Assembly: GCA_021151485.1 (NCBI GenBank)
Contig: JAGKXB010000006.1
Span: forward strand, 6,492 to 70,491
Direction of reading: 5' to 3'
DNA length: 64,000 nt
Origin: Oxalobacteraceae bacterium
GTDB lineage: Bacteria; Pseudomonadota; Gammaproteobacteria; Burkholderiales; Burkholderiaceae_D
The position numbers were made by a program, and so were the translations under genes. The notes beneath the pieces were generated by a model. It did not search any database, was not told where the DNA came from, and saw only the letters and a list, made by a program, of their open reading frames with translations. Position 1 is the stretch's first letter. Each line of letters begins with the position of its first letter. This document shows, in pieces, positions 17,608 to 28,310 of the stretch.

Positions 17608-20052
17608 TTGAATCCATTTCCTTACTCCATTCCTAGCCGCGAGGACATACTCGGCTTCCTACGTAATGCGACAAAACCGCAAAAGGCGCAATCCATCGCC
17701 ATCAATCTGCACGTGACAGAAGAACAGATGGAAGGTTTGACGCGTCGCTTGCATGCCATGGAGCGTGACGGTCAGATCAAACAAAATTCTGCGGGCGCTT
17801 ATCAGTTGGCGGACGATGGCAATTTTATTGTTGGTCATGTCAGCAGTCATCGCGATGGCTTTGGTTTTTTGATTCCTGATGATGGCAGCGATGATCTTTT
17901 CCTCCCAGAAAGAGAAATGCAAAAAGTCTTGCACGGCGATCGTGTAAAAGCACGCATCGTCGGCATGGACAAACGTGGTCGGCTTGAAGGCAGTATTGTT
18001 GAAATCGTCAGCCGTGCCAACACGCATGTGATTGGTCGTTTGCTGAATGAAAATGGCGGTTGGATTGTCTCGCCGGAAGACAAACGTATCGGCCAGGATA
18101 TTGTGCTTGCTGGTTCGCCGGGCAAGGCAAAAGTCGGACAAATTGTGAGTGTCGAACTCATCGAGCAACCTTCACGTTACAGCAAACCAGCTGGCAAGAT
18201 TGTTGAAGTCTTGGGTGAAATCGATGATCCCGGGATGGAAATTGAAATTGCGGTGCGTAAATTTGGCGTGCCGCATATTTTTTCAGATGCAGCGACAAAA
18301 TTGGCTGAAAAATTACCCGCTGAAGTGCGTGCGATTGATTTGAATGATCGCGTCGATTTACGTGACGTTCCTTTGGTTACGATTGATGGCGAAGATGCGC
18401 GTGATTTTGATGATGCTGTGTATTGCGAGCCGGTCAAAATTGGGCGTAGCAAAGGTTTCCGTCTGATTGTGGCGATTGCCGATGTCAGCCATTACGTCAA
18501 ACCAAATGATGCGCTGGATGTAGAGGCTTTGAAGCGTAGTACATCGGTGTATTTCCCACGTCGGGTGATTCCGATGTTGCCGGAAAAATTGTCGAACGGG
18601 CTTTGCTCGCTCAATCCTGCCGTCGATAGATTGACTTTGGTTTGTGATGCCGTGATTACTGCTGAGGGTGAGATTAAGGCGTATCAGTTTTATCCAGCGG
18701 TTATCCATTCTGCAGCGCGGTTTACTTACACCACCGTAGCGGAAATATTAAGCAATCCTAAAGGCACTGAAGCGGCCAAGCATGGTGCGCTGGTGCCGCA
18801 TTTGTTGAATTTATATGGTGTCTATCACGCTTTGTTGGGGGAAAGACAACGGCGTGGCGCGATTGATTTTGAAACAACGGAAACTTATATCGTTGCGAAT
18901 TCCCTCGGCAAAATCGAAAAAATCATCCCGCGCACCCGTAACGATGCGCACAAAGTGATTGAAGAATGTATGTTGGCAGCAAACGTTTGCGCTGCCGATT
19001 TATTAACGCGTCACAAGCATCCTGGCGTGTATCGGATTCATGCCGGTCCAACCAAGGAGAAACTCAATCAAGTCAGAACTTTTCTGAAACAAGTTGGACT
19101 GCAATTAGGCGGTGGCGACAAGCCAGTGGCAGCGGATTACGCCACTTTGATGCAAAAAATCAAACTGCGACCCGATGCATCTTTGCTGCAAACCATGTTG
19201 TTGCGTTCCATGCAGCAAGCGGTGTATAGCCCCGATAACATCGGTCATTTTGGTTTGGCTTATGAGGCTTATGCACACTTTACGAGCCCGATTCGTCGTT
19301 ATCCCGATTTGTTGACCCACCGTGCGATCAAGGCGATTTTGCAAGGTAAAAAGTACGAGCCTAAAGGAATCGATAACAGTTTGTTAAACACGACGATCTC
19401 AAATGCGATGCGCAAGCAGAATGCGTTGGATAAGGCGGAAGGCAAACAAAAACCGGAAGCCAGCGCCACCATTTGGGATGCCTTGGGCATACATTGCTCC
19501 GCCAATGAGCGCCGTGCCGACGAAGCATCGCGTGATGTTGAAGCTTGGTTGAAGTGCTATTTCATCCGCGACAAGTTGGGCGAGGAATTTACCGGAACGA
19601 TTTCGAGCGTGACGCCATTCGGTATTTTTGTGCAACTGGATACGCTGTTTATTGAAGGTTTGGTGCATGTGACAGATTTAGGAGCTGATTATTTCCAGTA
19701 CGACGATGCGCGGCACGAATTGTTTGGTGAACGTACTGGCGTGCGTTACCAATTGACCAATCGCATCAAAGTACAAGTCAGTCGGGTGGATTTAGAAGCA
19801 AGAAAGATTGATTTGCGTTTGGTGAGCGCACCTGGTTCAAGTAACTCAACAAAAACAAAACAATCAGCCGAATCAACACAAACTACGAAATCGACCAAAA
19901 CAAGCAGAGTGGCAAAAACAAGCAAAACTGGTAAGGCGGTTAAAACGAAAAAATCACAGGTACTCACTGTATCCGTGCCTCGTTCTACGCGTAAAGCCGG
20001 TGCTAAATCTGTCCCTAAATCTGGTGTTAAATCTAGTAAGAAAAAGCGATAA
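17608..20052 (+). CDS. rnr: Ribonuclease R
   Basis: A processive 3'-5' exoribonuclease that degrades structured RNA. The 814 residues comprise an N-terminal helix-turn-helix (about 1-75), cold-shock domains (about 75-230), the RNB catalytic domain (about 250-580) with metal-binding aspartates in [15 protein letters not shown], an S1 domain (about 645-730), and a Lys/Thr/Ser-rich tail of about 70 residues ending KSSKKKR. The initiation codon appears to be TTG at 17608: a stop lies six codons upstream with no ATG or GTG between, and [15 protein letters not shown] then matches the usual N-terminus. rlmB begins 2 bases after the stop, so both are one operon. Confidence 0.95.
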   Translation: MNPFPYSIPSREDILGFLRNATKPQKAQSIAINLHVTEEQMEGLTRRLHAMERDGQIKQNSAGAYQLADDGNFIVGHVSSHRDGFGFLIPDDGSDDLFLPEREMQKVLHGDRVKARIVGMDKRGRLEGSIVEIVSRANTHVIGRLLNENGGWIVSPEDKRIGQDIVLAGSPGKAKVGQIVSVELIEQPSRYSKPAGKIVEVLGEIDDPGMEIEIAVRKFGVPHIFSDAATKLAEKLPAEVRAIDLNDRVDLRDVPLVTIDGEDARDFDDAVYCEPVKIGRSKGFRLIVAIADVSHYVKPNDALDVEALKRSTSVYFPRRVIPMLPEKLSNGLCSLNPAVDRLTLVCDAVITAEGEIKAYQFYPAVIHSAARFTYTTVAEILSNPKGTEAAKHGALVPHLLNLYGVYHALLGERQRRGAIDFETTETYIVANSLGKIEKIIPRTRNDAHKVIEECMLAANVCAADLLTRHKHPGVYRIHAGPTKEKLNQVRTFLKQVGLQLGGGDKPVAADYATLMQKIKLRPDASLLQTMLLRSMQQAVYSPDNIGHFGLAYEAYAHFTSPIRRYPDLLTHRAIKAILQGKKYEPKGIDNSLLNTTISNAMRKQNALDKAEGKQKPEASATIWDALGIHCSANERRADEASRDVEAWLKCYFIRDKLGEEFTGTISSVTPFGIFVQLDTLFIEGLVHVTDLGADYFQYDDARHELFGERTGVRYQLTNRIKVQVSRVDLEARKIDLRLVSAPGSSNSTKTKQSAESTQTTKSTKTSRVAKTSKTGKAVKTKKSQVLTVSVPRSTRKAGAKSVPKSGVKSSKKKR

Positions 20053-20054
20053 CA

Positions 20055-20798
20055 ATGAAAAATAAAATGATTTTTGGCTTCCACGCTGTAACAGCACGTT
20101 TGCGCCATGAGGCCTCATCTGTAGAAGAAATTTACGTGGATTCCAATCGCGTCGACAGACGTATGCAGGAGTTATTACACGCAGCCAAAGCGGCCAATGT
20201 GCGTGTGATTCTGGTCGATGATCAGCGCCTGAATAATATGGTCGGCACACGCCGCCATCAGGGCGTGGTTGCGGTAGCGGGTGCTGTTTCTTTGGCACGC
20301 AATTTGGATGAATTGCTGGATGGAATTGACGGCCCACCTTTATTGCTGGTCTTGGATGGCATTACCGATCCACATAATTTAGGCGCGTGCTTGCGCGTTG
20401 CAGATGGTGTCGGCGCGCATGCTGTGATCGTGCCTAAGGATAGGGCGGTAGGCTTGAATGCGACGGCAGCCAAGGTGGCCAGCGGTGCGGCTGAAACCGT
20501 GCCTTACATCACCGTCACCAATCTCGCACGCACTTTGCGTGAGTTGAAAGAGCGTGATGTGTTGCTAGTCGGTACGACAGATGATGCGGAGAAAAATCTT
20601 TATCAAGCCGATTTTTCCGGACCAGTCGCCTTGATCATGGGCTCTGAGGGCGAGGGCATGCGTCGCTTAACGCGTGAAACATGTGATGTATTGGTGAGTG
20701 TGCCGATGTTTGGTGCCGTGGAAAGTTTGAATGTGTCCGTCGCTGCTGGCGTGTGTTTGTATGAAGCACGTCGTCAACGTCTTGCTCATAATGCTTAG
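20055..20798 (+). CDS. rlmB: 23S rRNA (guanosine-2'-O-)-methyltransferase RlmB
   Basis: A SpoU-class (knotted SPOUT fold) enzyme that methylates the ribose of G2251 in 23S rRNA. An L30e-like N-terminal domain (about 1-75) is followed by the three SPOUT motifs: [33 protein letters not shown] and [17 protein letters not shown]. The length of 247 residues is typical. The gene starts 2 bases after rnr, a conserved pairing, and cysE follows 8 bases later with an AGAGAG-type ribosome-binding site. Confidence 0.94.
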   Translation: MKNKMIFGFHAVTARLRHEASSVEEIYVDSNRVDRRMQELLHAAKAANVRVILVDDQRLNNMVGTRRHQGVVAVAGAVSLARNLDELLDGIDGPPLLLVLDGITDPHNLGACLRVADGVGAHAVIVPKDRAVGLNATAAKVASGAAETVPYITVTNLARTLRELKERDVLLVGTTDDAEKNLYQADFSGPVALIMGSEGEGMRRLTRETCDVLVSVPMFGAVESLNVSVAAGVCLYEARRQRLAHNA

Positions 20799-20806
20799 AG
20801 AGTTTT

Positions 20807-21544
20807 ATGTTTACGCAACTTCGTGACGATATCCGCAGCATTATTGAACGTGATCCAGCTGCCCGTAATACTTGGGAAGTATTGACTTGTTATCCTGGGT
20901 TTCATGCCATCATGTTGTATCGCTGTTCACATTGGTGTTGGACACACCACATGCGGTGGTTGGGGCGTTTTATTTCTTATCTGGCACGTATTTTCACTGG
21001 TATCGAATTACACCCTGGCGCCACCATAGGACGACGTGTTTTTATTGACCACGGCTTTGGCGTTGTGGTGGGAGAAACAGCAGAAATTGGCGATGACTGC
21101 ACGATTTACCAAGGCGTTACGCTGGGTGGCACATCCTTGAGCAAGGGAGAAAAACGTCATCCCACACTAGAACGTGGCGTCATTGTTGGCGCAGGTGCAA
21201 AAGTCTTGGGTGGTTTTACGGTGGGCGAATATGCCAAAGTTGGGTCCAATGCCGTTGTTGTTAAAGAAGTACCTGCTGGCGCTACCGCAGTGGGCAATCC
21301 TGCTCGCATCATAGAAAAAGATGCCAAAAAATCGCGTGATCATTTGTTTTCGGCTTATGGCGTCATCCCAAATGGAGATGATCCGGTATCAAAAGCCTTG
21401 CTTGCCTTGATTGATAATGCGGCGATACAAGAGCAACAAATTAGCAAAATTCTCGCTACATTGAAATCTGCCGGCATCGTGTGTGAGGGTTGTTCTGGGT
21501 TGGATAAATTAGATCCTGAACAGTTGAATAAGCTCGTTAGTTAA
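20807..21544 (+). CDS. cysE: Serine O-acetyltransferase
   Basis: Transfers acetyl from acetyl-CoA to serine, the first step to cysteine. Residues 1-70 are the helical N-terminal domain, and about 70-175 form the left-handed beta helix with hexapeptide repeats ([20 protein letters not shown], then [17 protein letters not shown] with the catalytic His region). The C-terminus extends about 60 residues beyond the helix, more than the E. coli enzyme, and lacks its terminal Ile. It closes the rnr-rlmB-cysE unit and its last 8 bases overlap the convergent lpxH. Confidence 0.92.
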   Translation: MFTQLRDDIRSIIERDPAARNTWEVLTCYPGFHAIMLYRCSHWCWTHHMRWLGRFISYLARIFTGIELHPGATIGRRVFIDHGFGVVVGETAEIGDDCTIYQGVTLGGTSLSKGEKRHPTLERGVIVGAGAKVLGGFTVGEYAKVGSNAVVVKEVPAGATAVGNPARIIEKDAKKSRDHLFSAYGVIPNGDDPVSKALLALIDNAAIQEQQISKILATLKSAGIVCEGCSGLDKLDPEQLNKLVS

Positions 21545-22307
21545 CGCTAGTTATCAACTCACCATCAAACCCAAATCGTTTGATGGTGCCATCATCCTCA
21601 ATCCCAATCCAACCACCACGCGGAGGAAATATGTTCGCGTCATACTCCCAATCTGGCAAAACATAACGCACATAAGTTGACTTTCCCTGCTGGGTTTCAT
21701 GCCGAGCAGGGCGGTGGGTGTGGCCATGTATCATCAAAGAAGTGCCCGTTTCACTCCATAACGCAGCGACAGCATTAGGATGAACGTCCATGATTTCAGC
21801 GGATTTCATGCGCTGTGCTTGCTGGCTGTTCTGACGTAAATTTCTAATGATGGCTTTCCGTTCGGCCAGTGGTAAAGAAAGAAAATGACGTTGCCAGTTC
21901 GAATCACGCACTTGTGCCCGAAAAGCCATGTAAGCAACATCATCGGTACACAAGGTATCACCATGCGACAGCGTGACGTGCAATTTTCCTATGGTTGCGA
22001 CAAATGGATCAGGTAAGAGCGTTGCGCCTATCGTTTTGGCAAATTCGGTACCAACTAGAAAGTCACGATTACCTGCAATCCAGAATAATTCGACGCCTGT
22101 TTTGCGGACTGCACTAAGTGCCTGAATGATTTGTTGATGATAGGGAGTCGCCATATCATCATCACCCGCCCAGTATTCAAACAAATCTCCTAAGAGATAC
22201 AGCTGCTTGGCGTGGATTGCTTGTTGCTGCAAAAAATCGAGAAAAGCCTGGGTTGTTTTGGGATGGGACTGCTGTAGGTGTAAATCGGAAATGAAGAGTG
22301 CCAGCAT
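21537..22307 (-). CDS. lpxH: UDP-2,3-diacylglucosamine diphosphatase
   Basis: A calcineurin-like metallophosphoesterase that makes lipid X in lipid A synthesis. Metal ligands are all visible: FISDLHL (residues 5-11), [31 protein letters not shown] and MIHGHTHRP. The length of 256 residues is normal. It is the last gene of a minus-strand run (TPR protein, L,D-transpeptidase, two cyclophilins, lpxH), separated from ppiB by an intercistronic palindrome. It converges with cysE and overlaps it by 8 bases. Confidence 0.94.
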   Translation of the reverse strand: MLALFISDLHLQQSHPKTTQAFLDFLQQQAIHAKQLYLLGDLFEYWAGDDDMATPYHQQIIQALSAVRKTGVELFWIAGNRDFLVGTEFAKTIGATLLPDPFVATIGKLHVTLSHGDTLCTDDVAYMAFRAQVRDSNWQRHFLSLPLAERKAIIRNLRQNSQQAQRMKSAEIMDVHPNAVAALWSETGTSLMIHGHTHRPARHETQQGKSTYVRYVLPDWEYDANIFPPRGGWIGIEDDGTIKRFGFDGELITSVN

Positions 22308-22340
22308 GTGAGTCCTGTTAAAGGCATGATGGGGAGGATG

Positions 22341-22371
22341 TAGTAGGGCGGGTTAATAACCCGCCCTACTA
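22341..22371. repeat. Perfect 31-base palindrome between ppiB and lpxH
   Basis: TAGTAGGGCGGGTT, a 3-base loop and AACCCGCCCTACTA form a 14-bp perfect stem. No T run follows on either strand, so it is better read as a REP-type repeat or mRNA-stabilising hairpin than as a terminator. Its sequence is distinct from the other repeats in the window. Confidence 0.85.
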
Positions 22372-22391
22372 CAAAATATCGATAACGCTAT

Positions 22392-22883
22392 TTAAGCGAC
22401 AACTTCTGCTTTTTGAATAACAACATCTTCAACTGGTACATCGGCAAACATACCGCTACGGCCGGTTTTGACAGCTTTGATTTTATCAACGACTTCGGTA
22501 CCAGCAATCACTTTGCCAAATACACAGTAACCCCAGCCATCTTGGCCTGGAAAATTCAGGAAAGAATTGTCAGCAACGTTGATAAAAAATTGGGTAGAAG
22601 CGGAGTGTGGATCAGATGTTCTAGCCATAGCGATAGTGTAAGCATCATTTTTGAGGCCATTTTTGGCTTCATTTTCTATTGGTGCATTGCTGGATTTTTG
22701 CTTCATACCAGGTTCAAAACCACCACCTTGAATCATGAAGCCATTGATAATTCGATGAAAAATCGTGCCATTGTAATGACCAGCATTGACATAAGCGAGG
22801 AAGTTTTCAACGCTTTTTGGTGCTTTGTCAGCGTAGAGTTCGATCGTGATATTACCGTGATTGGTGGTGAGAATGACGCTCAT
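22392..22883 (-). CDS. ppiB: Cytoplasmic cyclophilin-type peptidyl-prolyl isomerase
   Basis: At 163 residues this is a single cyclophilin domain with no signal peptide. The catalytic [15 protein letters not shown] (Arg43-type), [27 protein letters not shown] and GYCVFGKV motifs are all present, matching E. coli PpiB. It speeds cis-trans isomerisation of prolyl bonds. The neighbouring exported paralogue upstream shares most of these motifs, indicating a tandem duplication kept for two compartments. Confidence 0.93.
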   Translation of the reverse strand: MSVILTTNHGNITIELYADKAPKSVENFLAYVNAGHYNGTIFHRIINGFMIQGGGFEPGMKQKSSNAPIENEAKNGLKNDAYTIAMARTSDPHSASTQFFINVADNSFLNFPGQDGWGYCVFGKVIAGTEVVDKIKAVKTGRSGMFADVPVEDVVIQKAEVVA

Positions 22884-22918
22884 AGATGCCTTTATTTTGG
22901 AATGAAATGAATTATTTA

Positions 22919-23539
22919 TTATTGAACGATAGAAACAGAGTTGATCACAATAGTTTTGATGGGCACATTTTGATGCATCATTCGAGAACTAGTGTTAACG
23001 CGTTTAATTTTATCAACGACTTCCATCCCTTCGATCACTTTGCCAAAGACACAATAACCCCAGCCATCTTGTCCGGGATAATCCAGCGCCTGGTTGTTTT
23101 CGACGTTGATAAAAAATTGTGATGTTGCTGAATGAGGTTCACCCGTACGTGCCATGGCAATCGTATAAGGTGTATTTTTCAGGCCATTTTTGGCTTCATT
23201 TTCTATTGGTTCATGAGTCGATTTTTGCTGCATGTTTTGATCAAATCCACCACCTTGAATCATGAAGCCATCAATGACGCGGTGAAAAATGGTGCCGTCG
23301 TATTGACCTTCTTTTGCATATTGCAGGAAATTTGTAACAGTCTTTGGTGCTTTGTCAGGATAGAGTTCCAAGACTATCGTTCCCATTGTGGTGTGCATCT
23401 CCACACGTGGTGCCTTATTGACAACAGCACAATGGGTGAGAAGACCTACTAACACCGTACTAGCCAGAAACTTGGTCAATAATGCAATAAGTGGTTTGAT
23501 AAAACTGCGACTATGGTGACGAAAGAAAAATTGTTTCAT
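22919..23539 (-). CDS. ppiA: Exported cyclophilin-type peptidyl-prolyl isomerase
   Basis: The start at 23539 ([13 protein letters not shown]) avoids a long overlap with the transpeptidase gene and gives 206 residues. A hydrophobic export segment (about residues 18-35, [18 protein letters not shown]) precedes THC; the -1 His makes this a poor lipobox, so a signal peptide or membrane anchor is more likely than a lipoprotein. The cyclophilin domain (about 45-206) has [25 protein letters not shown] and [14 protein letters not shown]. It probably acts in the periplasm on envelope proteins. It stands between the transpeptidase and ppiB on the same strand. Confidence 0.85.
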   Translation of the reverse strand: MKQFFFRHHSRSFIKPLIALLTKFLASTVLVGLLTHCAVVNKAPRVEMHTTMGTIVLELYPDKAPKTVTNFLQYAKEGQYDGTIFHRVIDGFMIQGGGFDQNMQQKSTHEPIENEAKNGLKNTPYTIAMARTGEPHSATSQFFINVENNQALDYPGQDGWGYCVFGKVIEGMEVVDKIKRVNTSSRMMHQNVPIKTIVINSVSIVQ

Positions 23540-23558
23540 GGGTATTGAATAAAATTTT

Positions 23559-24809
23559 TTAAATATTATTTTCCGCAATGATTTTCCATTGCATACCTTC
23601 TTTCGCCCAATACTGGCGTTTGCGCACACTGACTTTTTTCTTGCCGACGGCAGTATCTTGCATGAAAACGCTGACTAGCATGTCATTTTGACCAGGATAG
23701 CGGAACAATGACATATCCCGTACTTTGATAGAAATGTCATTTGTAGCATGCTGTGGTAGTTTATTTTTGTTTAGCCAAGTCCGTGAATCTTCACCCAATA
23801 CTGACTTGAATTTCTGTGAATAGTTAGCCAGTATGCGGGTGTTATTCATACTCTCCATATCGCGTCGCCAGCCATCTATCATTTTTGTTGCGATAGTACG
23901 CTCACCATTCCATTTTGCTTTATTAATAAATTCAGCTTGTTCGGTAATGATGACTGGGGTTTTCCCAATTTCTATCGATGATTGGAGCTTTTCAAAATCG
24001 GGGTTAGTTAATACAACACATCCATCTGATGCTAATGGAGGGCGGCTGTATACATTCGACGGCGTACCGTGTAACCAAATGCCTGAGCCACTACGTCCAT
24101 TTATCTTGTCCCATTCATTAGGATAGTTGATTGGCAATGCGCCTGAACCATAAAAATCTGGCAGCGTTTTACGCGATAGATGGCTGGTGATGTGATAGAC
24201 GCCAACGGGTGTTTTCTGGTCTCCTTCTTTGACCTTATTAATTCCCAGCTTACCTTGTGAAACGTAATAATCAGTCATCAATTTAAGTTGACCAGCCTGA
24301 TTATGATAGACGTACAAGCGAGATTGTTTTGTATCAACGATCAAAGCATATTTTTGATCATCGCGTAATTGCAATATGGCTCGAGGAACCAAGTCGGGAT
24401 CGGGACGTTGGCGTAGCGATTTTAGACGAACCATCGCTTCGTCACGCAAGTCTTTCAGCCTGTCTGCTGGAGCTTTCTCAATCGCCCCCAAAGTGGTGAC
24501 GGGGCGTGTATGCATCAGCAACAAATCGCCACGAATCAAATGTGCCAAGTGAAAATTAGGATAGGCCTCAAGCAATGCATCAATCTTTGCTTCCGCTTGG
24601 CTTAAATTGTTGGCAGCAAGGTCTTTGTAAACCTGAATCAGCATGGTGTCTGGATCGGGTCTTGATGCTGGGGGTGTTGGTGCTTTTTTTGCCAACGAAG
24701 ACGAGGATATCATCCAACTACTTGCAATAAGTAGTGAAATTGCCTTCAAAAATAAAACGCGCCTAAGGGAGGCCTTCCTTAGGCGCATGTTCGATACTCG
24801 GTAGTACAT
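23559..24809 (-). CDS. L,D-transpeptidase (YkuD family) with C-terminal NTF2-like domain
   Basis: A 416-residue exported enzyme that cross-links or modifies peptidoglycan. After a signal anchor (about residues 17-40) comes a TPR-like linker (45-130), then the YkuD catalytic domain (about 150-285) with the active-site series IWLHGTPSNVYSRPPLASDGC (split here: HGT about residue 250, SDGCVVL Cys about 266). Residues 310-416 resemble an NTF2/SnoaL-like fold. The ATG overlaps the upstream gene stop (TAATG), indicating translational coupling; an internal ATG at 24788 would also give a working signal. A 12-bp palindrome in the mRNA covers that second start. Confidence 0.9.
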   Translation of the reverse strand: MYYRVSNMRLRKASLRRVLFLKAISLLIASSWMISSSSLAKKAPTPPASRPDPDTMLIQVYKDLAANNLSQAEAKIDALLEAYPNFHLAHLIRGDLLLMHTRPVTTLGAIEKAPADRLKDLRDEAMVRLKSLRQRPDPDLVPRAILQLRDDQKYALIVDTKQSRLYVYHNQAGQLKLMTDYYVSQGKLGINKVKEGDQKTPVGVYHITSHLSRKTLPDFYGSGALPINYPNEWDKINGRSGSGIWLHGTPSNVYSRPPLASDGCVVLTNPDFEKLQSSIEIGKTPVIITEQAEFINKAKWNGERTIATKMIDGWRRDMESMNNTRILANYSQKFKSVLGEDSRTWLNKNKLPQHATNDISIKVRDMSLFRYPGQNDMLVSVFMQDTAVGKKKVSVRKRQYWAKEGMQWKIIAENNI

Positions 24810-25852
24810 TAATTACCTGAATGTTCCTGCTTGATTTTCCAACTTCCAGCTTGCTTGACAAGTGTCAAGACTTTTCTGCTGTTGGCAGTTAAGCGATCAG
24901 AGACGTAAATTTGACGGAATTTGACAGTGGCGGTATTGCCATCGACACTGACTTGTGGCGACTCAATTTGGACGTTAATGTGTCCTTTGCCTTCAATGCG
25001 GGAGCGACGTTCCTCAGCCCATGCCTTATTTGACATACCTTTTGGTGTTTGGAAATCACTGCTATAGACACTGAGGTAAGTCTTCACATCCTTACCGCTC
25101 CATGCTTTCGCCCACTTATTGACAGATTTCAAGACTTCTTCTTGCTCATCATCTTTAGCAGAAGGTTTGGCTACAGGTTTTGTCTCAGGCTTGTTCTCTG
25201 CCTTGGCTACAACAGTAGGCGTTGTGGCAGGAGTCGTCGATCCAGAAGATTTTGTGGCGGATGCTGTGGCAGTTTTTGGAACAGTTCCGCCAGTTGTATT
25301 ACCTACTAGCGTACGAACCATTGTCAATTTTGATTTGGCAGTAGGGTTGCTGGAATCCAATTGTAATGCTTTGTCATACGCTTGACTTGCGAGTTTGGCA
25401 TACACATCGCCTAGGTTTTCATGTGCTGTCGCGTAAGTTGGGTTGGTACGAATTGCCATCTCCAAAGCTGCACGAGCCTTGTCATATTGTGCATTAGATG
25501 CAAACAATACAGCCAAATTATTGTATGGCTCTGGCAGATCTGGGAAGTCTTCCGTCAATTTAGTAAAAAGAGCGATCGCCTCTGCTGACTTGTTTTGTTC
25601 GGTTAATATCAAGCCCTTTAGAAACCGCATTTGTGCATCTTGTGGTTTTGTTGCCAGCGCTGCATCGACTTTGGTCAAGGCTTCAGAAAATTGGCCGGCA
25701 CGGATCAGCTTGCTGACATCGCTAAAATTGTCAGCTATTGCTGGCGCTGATGAAAGCGCTGCGAACAGGCTAAATGCTGTCAAAATATTACGAGAAGTGT
25801 TGCGTACGCGTCGATTCAAAGTGGAGTTGGATGATGGGAGCATAGATTTCAT
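24809..25852 (-). CDS. Exported TPR protein with C-terminal NTF2-like domain
   Basis: The ATG at 25852 (347 residues) is preferred to a TTG one codon earlier. A signal peptide (about residues 18-40, cleavage after AIA) leads into three or four TPR repeats (about 45-185; VDAALATKPQDAQMRFLKGL, YNNLAVLFASNAQYDKARAA, HENLGDVYAKLA). A Thr/Ala/Pro/Lys-rich linker (190-240) is followed by an NTF2/SnoaL-like domain (about 240-347; VNKWAKAWSGKDVKTYLSVY). The following transpeptidase has the same TPR-like plus NTF2-like build, so the two may derive from one ancestor and probably form a complex in the periplasm. Confidence 0.85.
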   Translation of the reverse strand: MKSMLPSSNSTLNRRVRNTSRNILTAFSLFAALSSAPAIADNFSDVSKLIRAGQFSEALTKVDAALATKPQDAQMRFLKGLILTEQNKSAEAIALFTKLTEDFPDLPEPYNNLAVLFASNAQYDKARAALEMAIRTNPTYATAHENLGDVYAKLASQAYDKALQLDSSNPTAKSKLTMVRTLVGNTTGGTVPKTATASATKSSGSTTPATTPTVVAKAENKPETKPVAKPSAKDDEQEEVLKSVNKWAKAWSGKDVKTYLSVYSSDFQTPKGMSNKAWAEERRSRIEGKGHINVQIESPQVSVDGNTATVKFRQIYVSDRLTANSRKVLTLVKQAGSWKIKQEHSGN

Positions 25853-26010
25853 CAATGTTATACTTTCTGGAAAGACCCTTATTCTATCAAATAAATGCTA
25901 AAAAAAAAGCGTGCGGAGAATTTTGTTGTTGCCTGAGTTGGTCATTCAAAATTGTTTGAAACTCTTTGAAGTCATTTATACAAAAAATACTAATTTAAAT
26001 TAACTTAAAA

Positions 26011-26096
26011 TCAACCATTTTAACCGTTCATTTTAACTATTTAACTATTCCGGGTGAATAGTTAAATAAACAGTTATTAGCGGTTATTGTTGGTTG
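26011..26096. repeat. Large imperfect palindrome upstream of cysS
   Basis: The core is a perfect 12-bp stem (ATTTAACTATTC at 26039-26050, GAATAGTTAAAT at 26056-26067) around CGGGT. Matching patches continue outward (AACCGTT with AGCGGTTA, CAACCA with GTTGGTTG) to about 43 bases on each side. It is centred in the 315-base AT-rich gap between the divergent TPR and cysS genes. The rest of that gap holds only AT-rich sequence. Confidence 0.75.
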
Positions 26097-26167
26097 TTAT
26101 TTAATTCGTTATTTGGAATTTCAAATAATTTCGAATATAACTCTGACTGATTTCTGATTATTGACTT

Positions 26168-27586
26168 ATGAATAATTTAAAAATTTATAACACGTTGACA
26201 CGTAATAAACAAACATTTGTGCCGATTACCCCAGGCAAAGTGAAAATGTACGTCTGTGGGATGACTATATACGATTATTGTCATATTGGACATGCCAGGA
26301 TGATGATGGCATTTGATGTCGTTTATCGCTGGTTGAAAACGTTAGGATTTGAAGTCATTTACGTGCGAAACATTACCGATATTGATGACAAAATTATAAA
26401 ACGCGCACTTGAAAATGGTGAGTCAATTGGGGAGTTGACGGCTCGCTTTACTGCTTATATGCACGAAGATACGGCTGCTATTGGTATTCTGCCACCTGAT
26501 CATGAGCCACATGCAACGGATTATGTGCCACAGATGTTGCGCTTGATCGAAAAGTTGGAAAAAAATGGATTGGCCTATCAAGCTAGCGATGGTGATGTCA
26601 ATTATTCAGTGCGCGATTTTCCTGGTTATGGTCAGTTATCTGGAAAATCTTTAGATGATTTGCGTGCTGGTGAACGTGTTGATGTGAGTGTGGATAAGCG
26701 TGATCCATTGGATTTTGTGCTTTGGAAATCCTCCAAGCCATCCGAACCAGAAGAAGTAAAATGGCCTTCCAAGTGGGGTAGTGGTCGTCCTGGTTGGCAT
26801 ATCGAATGTTCTGCTATGGCTTGCGAATTGTTGGGAGAGCATTTTGATATTCATGGAGGCGGCGCGGATTTGCAATTTCCCCATCATGAAAATGAAATCG
26901 CGCAGTCAGAAGGTGCTTGCCAGCATCGCTTCGTTAATTATTGGATGCATAACGGATTTGTGCGTTTGGATAATGAAAAGATGTCCAAATCGTTGGGTAA
27001 TTTTTTCACTATTCGCGATGTGTTGAAAAAATACGATCCTGAAGTATTGCGATTTTTTATGTTGCGAGCGCATTATCGCAGCGCACTGAATTATTCTGAT
27101 GCGCATTTGGATGATGCCAAAGTGGCGTTGGCGCGTTTGTACACGGCGTTAAAAGACATTGAATTGGATGTTGCTGCTTTAGACTGGTCTGAATCGCATG
27201 CTGCACGTTTTGCAGAGGCTATGAATGATGATTTTAATACACCTCTTGCTTTAGCCGCTTTGTTTGATTTGGCTAGTGCTGTGAATAAAACCCAATCCCC
27301 TGTATTGGCACGTCAATTGAAGGCGTTAGCCGCTACCATAGGTTTATTGCAACGTGATCCTAAGGATTATTTGCAGGGGACGGTACAAGCTGTGACGAAA
27401 GACTCTATCCATTTTGGAAGCGTGCAAATTGATCAAGAAGAAATTGCTGCTTTGATACAAGCCAGGCTTGAAGCCAAAAAATCCAAAGATTTTGTATTGG
27501 CCGATCGTATTCGGAGTGAGTTGTTGGCAAAAGGGATTGTATTGGAAGATAAATCCGGCGGTTGTACAGAATGGCGTTGTGTATGA
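26168..27586 (+). CDS. cysS: Cysteine--tRNA ligase
   Basis: A class I synthetase for tRNA-Cys, 472 residues. Zinc ligands are in [17 protein letters not shown] (Cys28 together with HIGH 37-40), [10 protein letters not shown] and [10 protein letters not shown]; the KMSKS loop is [11 protein letters not shown] at about residue 273. The C-terminal DALR-type helical domain and anticodon-binding tail ending GGCTEWRCV are present. Its stop overlaps the ATG of the following glycosylase gene (ATGA). Confidence 0.96.
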   Translation: MNNLKIYNTLTRNKQTFVPITPGKVKMYVCGMTIYDYCHIGHARMMMAFDVVYRWLKTLGFEVIYVRNITDIDDKIIKRALENGESIGELTARFTAYMHEDTAAIGILPPDHEPHATDYVPQMLRLIEKLEKNGLAYQASDGDVNYSVRDFPGYGQLSGKSLDDLRAGERVDVSVDKRDPLDFVLWKSSKPSEPEEVKWPSKWGSGRPGWHIECSAMACELLGEHFDIHGGGADLQFPHHENEIAQSEGACQHRFVNYWMHNGFVRLDNEKMSKSLGNFFTIRDVLKKYDPEVLRFFMLRAHYRSALNYSDAHLDDAKVALARLYTALKDIELDVAALDWSESHAARFAEAMNDDFNTPLALAALFDLASAVNKTQSPVLARQLKALAATIGLLQRDPKDYLQGTVQAVTKDSIHFGSVQIDQEEIAALIQARLEAKKSKDFVLADRIRSELLAKGIVLEDKSGGCTEWRCV

Positions 27587-28260
27587 ATACTAAAAATACT
27601 AAAGCGCCAGTGAGGAAAGGCGTGAAGCCTGATTATTGGGAAGAAGCTGCAGCAGCGCTCATGCAGCGTGATCGTATTTTGAATAAGCTGATTCCGCAGT
27701 TTGAGCATATGCATTTACCCGCGCCTAGAGAACCGTTTATGACGTTGGCGCGTTCCATTATTGGCCAGCAAATTTCAACCAAGGCGGCTGAAACTGTGTG
27801 GCAAAATCTCCTAGCTATTTGTCCCAGATGCACGCCGACACAAGTATTGAAAATAGGGCAGGAACGTCTTGCAAGCTGCGGTTTATCCAAGCGTAAAACG
27901 GAATACATTATTGACTTAGCAAGTCATTTCAAGGCCAAGCGTGTCCATGCAGATAAATGGGGGGAAATGGCTGATGAGGATGTGATTGCAGAATTGGTTC
28001 AAATTCGTGGTATTGGGCGCTGGACAGCTGAGATGTTTTTGATATTTAATCTGCACCGCCCTAATATTATGCCTTTAGATGATCTTGGATTACTTAAGGG
28101 GATTAGCCTCAATTATTTTGCTGGGGAGCCGGTTTCGCGCAGTGATATGCGCGAACTGTCGGCTAATTGGGAGCCTTGGCGTACTGTCGCTACTTGGTAT
28201 TTGTGGCGTAGTCTTGATCCTGTTTCTATCTCATCTTCAGCCTCAACTGCGACTGATTAA
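27583..28260 (+). CDS. AlkA/HhH-GPD DNA-3-methyladenine glycosylase
   Basis: A base-excision repair glycosylase for alkylated purines. The ATG at 27583 overlaps the cysS stop; an earlier in-frame ATG at 27562 would overlap further. The 225-residue product has [16 protein letters not shown] in the N-terminal helix bundle, the helix-hairpin-helix [17 protein letters not shown] and the catalytic Asp in [10 protein letters not shown] (about residue 166). There is no N-terminal Ada-like regulatory part. The gene order cysS-glycosylase-accA-tilS on one strand fits other Burkholderiales. Confidence 0.9.
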   Translation: MNTKNTKAPVRKGVKPDYWEEAAAALMQRDRILNKLIPQFEHMHLPAPREPFMTLARSIIGQQISTKAAETVWQNLLAICPRCTPTQVLKIGQERLASCGLSKRKTEYIIDLASHFKAKRVHADKWGEMADEDVIAELVQIRGIGRWTAEMFLIFNLHRPNIMPLDDLGLLKGISLNYFAGEPVSRSDMRELSANWEPWRTVATWYLWRSLDPVSISSSASTATD

Positions 28261-28310
28261 ATACATAATAAGTACATAAAATATTAATAAATAATAATTT
28301 TGAGAATACG

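Noticed and set aside
22341-22371. Intrinsic terminator between ppiB and lpxH
   Set aside because: The stem is strong but no T run follows on either strand, so it was called a repeat.
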